Assembly (NCBI GenBank): GCA_009363875.1
Contig: CM018683.1
Span: 61,210,981-61,274,980 of the forward strand
DNA length: 64,000 bases
Origin: Mikania micrantha
Taxonomy: Eukaryota > Streptophyta > Magnoliopsida > Asterales > Asteraceae
Direction: 5' to 3'
This document shows, in pieces, positions 56,620 through 64,000 of this stretch. The notes beneath the pieces were generated by a model, which did not search any database, was not told the DNA's origin, and saw only the letters and a program-made list of their open reading frames with translations. The translations under genes were made by a program, and so were the position numbers. Position 1 is the first letter of the stretch. The number at the start of each line of letters is the position of its first letter.

Positions 56620-56988
56620 AGGATTTGGTTCAAATAAGAAACCTGTGTAATTACGGTAACCCAGTGAACTTTGACAAAAAATGCCCGAATCTTTGGGGTT
56701 TTTTTTTCATGGTCTTTATTATACATATTTAGGGGGGTTTCTTTTTTGTGTTTTGGCTAATTCACAATAAAAGTTTTTGCACTTTTCTAAATGTTAGAAA
56801 ATGTAACTCAAATTTACACCGAGGCAAATTCGATTTGCACTGCGAATTAGCCAAAACAAAAAAAAAAAGAAACCCCCCTAAATATGTATAATAAAGACCA
56901 TAAAAAAAACCAAAGATTCGGACACTTTTGGTCAAAGTTCACTGGGTTACCGCAATAACAGTGGGTTACCAACGGAACCTTCCCCTAT
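56620..56988. mobile_element. foldback MITE, family B, copy 3
   Basis: Arms of about 175 bp: GGATTTGGTTCAAATAAGAA..GTAACCCAGTGAACTTTGAC..CCGAATCTTTGG, and the inverse ending GGAACCTTCCCCTATA. Flanked by TA runs on both sides. Confidence 0.8.
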
Positions 56989-57012
56989 ATATATATATAT
57001 ATATATATATAT

Positions 57013-58124
57013 GGGATGTAATTTTTTATAACCCTTATTTTTTGCTACAACCCATTAACCATCATCCAATGGTTACTTGAAAAAGGTAAGTGTGTAGGAT
57101 CGTGCCACGTGTCAATTCCTTTGTCTTTAGTATGAAGAGCATTTAGGACATTTGTCATTTATGTAAAGTTTACCCCTTTTTTTTAAACATTCATAATTTT
57201 TTTATACTATATTATTTTTTAAAAAAAACTGCATCATTATACTCGTCTCATTTTTCTCTTTAATTTCGTTATAGTCTCGACTAGTTTTTTTTTTTTTTTT
57301 TTGATGTCATGTATTTACATTATTGTAACGAACTTAATGATAGCAAATTAATTAGAAATTTTTTCTAACAATGGTAAATTACAGTAATGTAACTCAAAAT
57401 GAAGTAATTTACAATGACATAATTAACGGTGACGTAATACATTATTTACAGTGATGTAATTTTCTCTTTAATTCCCGTTATAATGTTGACTAGTTTTTTT
57501 AATTTTTTTCTCATTGTCCATTATTAAAATCGATATAACGAGCATAAATATAACACATTATTTTGAATTTTTTTCTAACAATGATAAACTACAGTGATGT
57601 AATATAACACATTATTTTATTTTTTTCTCTAACAATGATAAATTACAGTAATGTAATATAACACATTATTTTGATTTTTTTTCTCTAACAATGATGATTA
57701 TAGTGATGTAATTTATCATTGTTCGAAAAAAATTCAAACTAATTTGTTGTATTTAGGCTCGTTACAATTAGGGATGAGTAAAAAGCCAAAAAAAACCGAA
57801 CCGAAACCGAATTAACCGAAAAAACCGAACAGGAACCAAATTAACCGAAAAAAACCGAAACCGAATTTTACGTCAATGTAAATTACATCACGATAAATTA
57901 CGTCAATGTAAATTACATCACTGTAATTTATTATTTTTAAAAAAAATTTGTGTTTATAAATTAATTATTTTTATATATTTAATCATAAAAAACAATGCTT
58001 AAATCATATATTTTATGTTAAATTTAACAAGTATAGTTATAATTATATATTAAATTAATAATTAAAATAAATAAATTGAATAATTAGATGAGATGTTTCA
58101 AATGTCTTTTGGAATTGTCAAATC
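57013..58124. repeat. region of ACAGTGATGTAATT-type tandem and inverted repeats
   Basis: TTTTCTCTTTAATT.CGTTATA occurs at 57252 and 57465. CTAACAATGAT.AA.TACAGT(A/G)ATGTAATATAACACATTATTTT-type units of about 62-65 bp repeat three times (57560-57700). A block with ACCGAA/AACCGAA motifs (57775-57870) is a hAT-like fragment. No gene. Confidence 0.6.
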
Positions 58125-58224
58125 TTATTTTTTATTTTGTTTTTATGTGTTTAGGAAAAATCTTGTTTTTATTTGATCTTATCTCATACGTTTTATGTAA
58201 TAGTTTAAGTTTTTTTTATATCTT

Positions 58225-58402
58225 ATAGTTAGAGATTTGAAATAAACATGTTCATGTGGATTTGATTTGGAGCAATCTGAATGAATCTTCTTTATCACAC
58301 AGGCGGGAAGCAAAATTCATCCAAAAAATTGTTACCAAAATCTCACTAAAACTACATATCACCAATTGGAGCATTGATGAGAAGCTAATAGGCATGGAGG
58401 AA
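58225..58402 (+). pseudogene. TNL fragment: end of intron 1 and start of the NB-ARC exon
   Basis: The intron end TGAATCTTCTTTATCACACAG and exon start REAKFIQKIVTKISLKLHIT then NWSIDEKLIGME match 23770-23930 of the TNL gene. Homology breaks at 58403, where a CACTA-like terminus begins. The P-loop is not reached, so this is a relic of a second TNL. Confidence 0.85.
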
Positions 58403-58939
58403 CACTACAAAAAAGTGGTCATTAGAGACTAAATTATTGGTGACTTTATGTTTGGTAAAAAACAAAGACTAATAATCAGTCCTTAATATCTTGAAACTTA
58501 TTTGAGACTGTATTTTAGTCGGTAATTTGTTTGTGCCAAAGGGCTTTTTGCAGGTAAAATTAATTGCTACTGAATTTCAGTGTCAAATATGTAACATTAT
58601 GTAATGAAAGATGATGCAATTGTGTTAATGGCCAATCTTTTGTCTCTAATGCCGATGACTAATTTTGTTACGCAAAATTAAATTTACATCTCATAAGTAG
58701 TATCATGGGTTAAAAATCAGTCTTAAATGATCTTTCTTGAAAGATCATTAGGGAATCATATTTAGTCTCAAAAGGGTTATTGATATCAATAAAACTATTC
58801 AGTATCTTCTAAAAGCAGTTTCTAGTATTTTAAGGTAAGATGTTAAAGACTGAAAATCAATCTTCAAATTAATTGTAATAGACCGTATTGGAGAATGGTT
58901 TTTAGTTTATAACAAATTTATTTAGAGCTAAAGCTAGTG
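58403..58939. mobile_element. CACTA-like (En/Spm) non-autonomous element, tentative
   Basis: It begins CACTACAAAAAAGTGGTC, a typical CACTA terminus, and has scattered GAGACTAAA/TTTAGTC-type subterminal motifs in both orientations. A possible right end CTAGTG is at 58939. No 3-bp duplication was found (gaa versus tcc). Confidence 0.45.
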
Positions 58940-59194
58940 TCCGAAGCCACACGACCCTATTATTTTAGACAGGTTTGTTTTTGGGTTTCCTTTCGTTTTC
59001 TCTTTAAGGATAGATGTCTTTGTTGGAAAATTAAGCTTGATTAGTAAATTAATTAACTGTAGTGGCATTATTGTAAATATTGTAAACATATGTTTTTTAT
59101 GTGGTTAACGGGTCAAACTCATATTACCATTAACTTCGTAGTTATTAGGGGTTATGGCAGTTGTATAACTGCCAAATAACCGTCAATTAGCAAC

Positions 59195-59202
59195 TATAAA
59201 TA
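59195..59202 (+). promoter_or_regulatory. TATA box of the copia-like LTR
   Basis: TATAAATA in the context CAACTATAAATAGGTG, 20 bases before the SINE insertion. Confidence 0.45.
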
Positions 59203-59222
59203 GGTGTAATATGTCTTCATTT

Positions 59223-59532
59223 TTTTTTCGAACGGCGAATTTCATATTTTGGAAGGTATCGCACCCCTCCTAACGGAGAAGTCCACACCCCACTCCGGCC
59301 AATGTGTTGTATAAACCGGGCCCACTAGGCATCAGAGCGTGACATGGCGTTCGACCGGGAAAACCCCACAGATCCGACCCGACATCTGGGTTTGTGGCAC
59401 ACAGCCTTGGACCATGGGTAAAACCGGTTCGGACTCTGGCCCGAAAGCCTTCATTGCCCTGGTGTAATTGAAAATGTCACCCCTTGGTGTCGAACCCAAG
59501 ATCTCCCTAAGGAAATCCTGAGCTCTAACCAC
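59223..59532 (-). mobile_element. tRNA-derived SINE with long target duplication
   Basis: On the minus strand the A box TGGTTAGAGCT (59531-59521) and B box GGTTCGACACC (59496-59486) lie at the 5' end, and a poly(A) tail (plus-strand T run at 59223) at the 3' end. The target duplication TGTAATATGTCTTCATTT is perfect over 18 bp (59205-59222 and 59533-59550). The 66-aa frame inside is an artefact. Confidence 0.95.
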
Positions 59533-59699
59533 TGTAATATGTCTTCATTTAGTGTTGTACGAATATTGCATGTTTATGGCAGTACATGTGTGTGTAATCT
59601 TCTGATATAAAATAGCAATATCACTGCACACATTCATATAAAACACACGCACAAACAAACAAGAACCGAAGCAGCATACGTTTTTAACAGTCTTTTGTT

Positions 59700-61486
59700 T
59701 GTTTTATTAAGTTTCTCTTTCTTTATCACCTATTTTGTGCATTGCAAGCACCAAACTTGTTTATTGGGCCCACCTGAGCACACACTTTTGATGCGGCAGA
59801 GAGAGATTCTCACCGGGGACTCAGAGGTAGTAAATTCACCTTTTATACACCATTATTGTTGGTATGGTTGCTCCAGCGAGGAAGATGGTTGCCAACTACG
59901 CCAAGCCAACTGCGGCTAGCTCTAGATCCTCTATTGGTCATCATGTTGTTGTCAAGGACATTTGTTGCATTCTTTCTCAGATCATGAATCCATCTTTCAC
60001 TTGCCAAAATTCAATGGGTTGCCTGATGAGGTGGGCAATTCCTTTGTATATGCGACACCTTAAAAATCATGAGTTCAAAAAAAATAAATAAATAAATAAA
60101 CTCGCCTTTTTATATGTCAAAATTAACTTAAAACTCTCACGACTATCACTTCTTTTCAACGGGTCATCCACAACAATGTTTCAGGAAAGGTTAGGATTTG
60201 CTTCAGAAAACGTTTCTCTGTTTTGATGTAACTTGTTTCGAAGATAAATGAAATAAAAATTCGACTATCTTCAAATTAGGGTCTTTGGTTAACTATCTTG
60301 CCCACTTTCCTTTCACTTTCCTTTGGTACCAGTTTCCTTTGGTGTCGAAGAGGCCGATTGCACCGACATGGTGTTGAAATTGAAAGACCTATTTATAACT
60401 AAATGAAATAAGATAGAAAGTAGAATTAGAAACACCCCACGTAGTAAACCCATGTTCTCCAGTTCGATACATTTACTTTCTTCCATAATTTTAGCATATG
60501 ATTGGAACATTTTGTTGACCAAGCAACATTATCCTACAATTATATATTCTAAAAAACTAATTTATTTTTCACTTATGCGTATAAAAAGGATTTTTTTTTA
60601 TACAATACTAGTGTACTATTACTTTTATTCTTTTTATTCATATTTTTTGTATTTTGAGCTATTAAAAGACAAAGATTGTCATACACATGAACTAATTAAA
60701 GTACAACATGAATATTTGCAGGTTACACAAATACGATCTGTTTAGCTAATTTTTTTTGGATATTGATAGTTAAAAATTACAAATTGATCACCAAAAGTAC
60801 AAATGTCTTACAATTGCATTTAAATTATAAAAGCTTTTGTCAATTTATCCTTTTGCCATTAAATTTTGTATTAAAATATCAAACCAAATTAATTTACGAC
60901 GTAAACCACATCTTTCTATATGTCAAAATTAACTTAAAACTCTCACTTTTTGAAAATAAAAGTTAGACTATCAACAAATTGGGATCTTTGGTTAACTCTC
61001 TTGCCCATAGCTTTAGCATTGATGATTACGTACTTTCTACAAAATGGTATAATTCTTGCTAAAAAGTTTGGCTTGAAAAAAAAAACTTCTAGGCAATTTT
61101 TTTCTACCGATGATCTATTTAGTTTCATCCTTATCGTACTCAGTATATCTCATCATTAAAAAAACTTAAGATATGGTCTAAGAAGTGCAAGATGTAAACA
61201 ACTTTACCTCTACCCTGCTGGAATAAAAAAAAAGTTTGCTTCTAATGAGACCCAAGCTCATGATGCCTAATTAATCGACCAATGCAACATTTTTAACGTT
61301 ATTTTTTAAAAAAAAAAGTAAAATAAAGTTAAAATTAGTGAAATTTTACTTTTGCTCCTCGAAGGCCGACACATATATACATTATATGTGTGCATCGCAA
61401 ACAAGACCACTATAATCCATTTAAATTATGTCATTATATTAAATGCATTTATAATCTTAGCCGATCTCATTTGTTTGTTACTTTAG
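59700..61486. other. intergenic DNA with an internal duplication
   Basis: TATATGTCAAAATTAACTTAAAACTCTCAC occurs at about 60112 and 60918, and GACTATC..CAAATT.GG.TCTTTGGTTAACT(A/C)TCTTGCCCA at 60262 and 60966, so a segment was duplicated at a spacing of 700-800 bp. Frames at 59695-60091 lack recognisable domains. Upstream exons of the PP2C fragment were not found. Confidence 0.5.
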
Positions 61487-61794
61487 GAGACCGTTACTTT
61501 AGACCATGGATAATTCCTATCCTCGAAATCAGCTTCACATCAAGAACCAACGAGGACGAGTGTTTGATAATACCGAGTGATGGACTTTGGGACGTCATGT
61601 CAAACAAGGAGGTCGGTGAACTGGCTTGCCGGATTTTGCACCGCTGCCGACGGTATGCTGCTGCCGGGGAGGTAATAGCGGCACAAACCGTTGCCGACAG
61701 CTTGACCGAGATACCTGTGGGGAGAAACAGTTCCTACAACATATCGGTGATCGTTTTTGATCTAAAATCAAAGAAAAAACAACGTAATACGTGA
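61487..61794 (+). pseudogene. protein phosphatase 2C (clade-A-like), orphan last exon
   Basis: After an acceptor TTACTTTAG the frame reads GDRYFRPWIIPILEISFTSR, then NEDECLIIPSDGLWDVMSNK, a variable loop, VADSLTEIPVGRNSSYNISV and IVFDLKSKK with a stop at 61792-61794. This is the C-terminal block of plant group A PP2Cs, the ABA co-receptor phosphatases (family knowledge). The metal-binding Asp of SDGLWDV is kept, but the later SSDNISV Asp is Tyr, which should damage catalysis. No upstream PP2C exons occur within the previous 2 kb, so this is probably a transposed or broken fragment. Confidence 0.8.
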
Positions 61795-62102
61795 TCGGTC
61801 ATCTATCTAAAGAAGCTGACCATGGTAAATAATAAGATCAATCCTCACTTTTTTATTTTTGGTTTGATCCGTAATCTATGGAGTGGAAGTATTAATGTTG
61901 AGAATCTGAAGATGTGACTGATGATGTATGTCAAAACTGAAAATTTAACAGATGTTAACAGACGGAACAATTAACATGCGATCGATTGATGGGTATGATG
62001 TAGGAGACAACCGAAACATAAAACGACCTTAAGGTATGATTGATGATGTTTGTGAAAATCGAACATTTAACGAATGTTTACATGTGATGGATTATGTCGT
62101 TT
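61795..62102. other. intergenic DNA
   Basis: A related phrase (tgatgatgt.tgt.aaaa..gaa.atttaac.gatgtt) occurs at about 61918 and 62040; no gene. Confidence 0.4.
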
Positions 62103-62486
62103 GTTAAATTGGAGCATTTCAACTGATATTAGAATGTGATTTCTCCCAACTTTTGATTTCAATTTTAAGCTAGAAGTATGAATTGTGTATTGATTATCAT
62201 GTACTACCGAGCAAAACCAAAATTTGTAGGTTTTGTCTGCCATGTTATCTTAGATTGGTTTTTATGAATTGTGTTACGAATTGTTTCATTGTCTTTCGTT
62301 TTTTATTTGTTTACTGGTTGTTTCTTATTGTTTAGAGAAGTTCAGGGTTAGCATGGTGTTTCGTTTATTGTTGAAGGGTTGGTTTTGTAAGTTACATTCT
62401 TATTTAATGCATGGTACGTAACTCTGGAGATTATCCAGAAATTAAACAAACTTCCTTCTTCTTAGCAGATCATTCTAACCCTAACA
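62103..62486 (+). repeat. 5' LTR of a short-LTR Ty3/gypsy element (left edge tentative)
   Basis: The right edge ...ACCCTAACA lies directly before a PBS-like sequence. A start at TGTTAAATTGGAG (62103) is a guess that gives about 384 bp, a usual size for Reina-like elements. Confidence 0.4.
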
Positions 62487-62488
62487 AG

Positions 62489-62501
62489 GGTATCAGAGCT
62501 A
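62489..62501 (+). other. primer-binding site, diverged tRNA-iMet type
   Basis: GGGTATCAGAGCT follows the LTR end after two bases; one base differs from TGGTATCAGAGC(T). Confidence 0.7.
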
Positions 62502-62543
62502 TCCGATTCCTCGTCGGATTCTCTATCACTGATTTCAGCAATC

Positions 62544-64000
62544 ATGACCACGACTCGCAGCCAAGAACTGGAGACAACGCTTAAGGATCATGGGAAAGCC
62601 ATCTCCGATCTACAAGCAACCTTAGCGACATTGATGAAACAACAAGAGTAGTCCATGCGACAGCAGGAGCAATCTTTGAAGCAACAAGAAGAAATTCTAC
62701 GGGCATTCAAGGATCATTCCAGCGACGGCAGTGCACAGCAGTGCACACCACGGCAGTTCTATGGGGGGTGGGTACGGATCCATCCCATTCCATGAAGGTG
62801 AATCGCGGGGGCAATCGCCCCATGCGCGTTGGTAAGGTGGAGTTTCCTCGATTCTCGGGGGAAGGGGTCGACGCATGGATTTACAGTTGCGAACACTTTT
62901 TCGCAATTGATGAAAGACCCGATGACATGAAACTAAGATACGTGGTTATCCATCTAGAGGGGGACGCTATCCAGTGGCATCAGGCCTTCATGAAGACGAG
63001 GGGGGCTATAGTGGTGGAACTGCCATGGCTGGATTATGTGCGTGCCATCTCAGCCAGATTTTCAAACGCCATGTTCGAAGACCCCATGGAAGAGATTTCA
63101 TCCCTTACCTAGACAGATGTCCTACACACGTTGAACACTTCCTTTGATGCCCTCTTGAACAAGGTAACCATTAGTGAGAGCCAAGCCGTAAGCCTCTATC
63201 TCAAAGCTCTTAAACCGGAGATAAAGGGTCCCGTGAAGATGTTTAAGCCAAAAACCTTACATGAAGCCTATGGATTAGCTAAGATCCAAGACAGTGACCA
63301 GCGGCACTTAGAAACCAAATGGAAGGTCAACAAGGGCGAACCTAACCAACTCCGTAGCACAACGGATAACACCCGCATTACACCCCCCCACCAATGCCAC
63401 CCGACTACCACTCCTACCAACCCCAACCAACCGACCGGGAGTCCCATTGCAATCAAGACCTAATACTACCACTCCCCGCAAGGTCTCCAGTAAAGAATTA
63501 GAGGCTAAACGATCTAAGGGGGAATGCTTCTGGTGTACCGAGACATTCGTCCCCGGCCACAAGTGCAGTCGCAAGCAATTGTTCCTTATCGAGGTAGACG
63601 ACACGTATGAACCGGAAGAAGAACCTCCGGCCGAAGAGGAAGAAGCCGAGGAACATCGTATCTCGATACATGCCCTCACTGGCCTATCGTCCTACTCCAC
63701 CATGCGGGTCTTGGGGTCAATGGGGACGCATCAGCTTCATATCGTGATTGATTCGGGTTCCACGCACAACTTCCTTGATGTAATGCTTGCCCGGAAATTA
63801 CAATGCCATGCACTTGATATCACCCCCATTCACATGAGTGTGGCGGATGGGAAGCAGTTAACCTCCACCCAACTTTGCAAGGACTTCCAGTGGTCCATGC
63901 AAGGAAGGTGGTTTACCACCGAGGTGCTGCTCATTCCCCAGGAAAACTAAGACATGATATTGGGCATCCAATGGCTCTTACCATTACAAGACATCTTGTG
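62544..64000 (+). pseudogene. Ty3/gypsy gag-pol (Reina-like), decayed, runs off the right edge
   Basis: The start MTTTRSQELETTLKDHGKAI is typical. A stop (62649-62651) ends the first frame. The gag core PRFSGEGVDAWIYSCEHFFA follows at 62840, then another stop at 63110-63112, SLYLKALKPEIKGPVKMF (63190), a frameshift near 63455, a zinc knuckle CFWCTETFVPGHKC (63530), an aspartic protease VIDSGSTHNFLD (about 63745) and, after a stop at 63948-63950, MILGIQWLLP. The knuckle form C-x2-C-x7-H-x-C with QLFLIE after it fits Reina-type chromoviruses. It has at least three stops and one frameshift, so it is dead. Confidence 0.88.

Larger units (their letters stand above)
59021..59690 (+). repeat. Ty1/copia-like LTR, interrupted by a SINE
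   Basis: It starts TGTTGGAAAATTAAGC and has a TATA box (59195-59202, ACTATAAATAGG), a common copia LTR pattern. The right end and a PBS were not found. The SINE at 59223-59532 landed just downstream of the TATA box. Confidence 0.4.

Noticed and set aside
59332..59532. 66-codon minus-strand frame
   Set aside because: Coincides with the SINE, including its pol III boxes; not a protein gene.
59864..60091. 75-codon frame starting MVAPARKMVANYAK
   Set aside because: Low-complexity start and no domain; could be retroelement gag debris, but no support was found.

Overview
This is a eudicot plant nuclear genome window: AT-rich, intron-bearing and about two-thirds or more transposon-derived. A TIR-NBS-LRR (TNL) resistance gene points to a eudicot, because grasses lack this class. 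Very long Ty3/gypsy Tekay-type LTRs and the repeat style suggest Asteraceae, but that is inference. No bacterial, organellar or CRISPR features were seen.

Layout. 1-6492: 5' half of a Tekay-like Ty3/gypsy element on the minus strand (open gag-pol running off the left edge, an extra upstream ORF, tRNA-Met PBS, 2.9-kb LTR). 6.5-10.4 kb: a SINE and several MITEs. 10.9-15.6 kb: possible leader and exon fragments of a lost gene, broken by a degenerate LTR. 15669-18966: a complete-ended hAT transposon with a perfect 8-bp target duplication and a frameshifted transposase. 18.9-22.5 kb: MITEs, A-rich repeats and duplicated flank of a resistance gene. 22722-27587: the only gene that looks intact, a four-exon TNL of about 1,445 residues with a duplicated N-terminus and nine 132-bp tandem LRR units. 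27.6-33.7 kb: an LRR relic, a LINE/Myb-like relic, a MULE MITE and an LTR. 33.7-44.5 kb: a nest of LTRs containing a complete non-autonomous LTR retrotransposon (37357-40579, TSD cctat) and a second Tekay-like LTR. 44.6-58 kb: PIF/Harbinger, hAT and MITE relics plus TNL-flank duplications. 58.2-59.7 kb: a TNL exon-2 fragment, a CACTA-like end and an LTR containing a SINE. 61487-61794: an orphan terminal exon of a clade-A-like PP2C. 62.1-64 kb: a decayed Ty3/gypsy gag-pol on the plus strand.

How it fits together. The window reads as a decaying resistance-gene cluster: one TNL survives, and promoter, intron/exon and flank pieces of relatives persist at about 21.0, 48.6, 50.7, 56 and 58.2 kb, split apart by transposons. 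Several elements still have exact target-site duplications, so many boundaries can be given to the base. Notable signals are a 75-nt GT-AG segment holding all the stops in an otherwise open gag-pol, matching arrays of a TCGCGTA-N-CGCGA palindrome in two divergent LTRs, recurring pairs of two foldback MITE families around TA microsatellites, and the very regular LRR array of the TNL.
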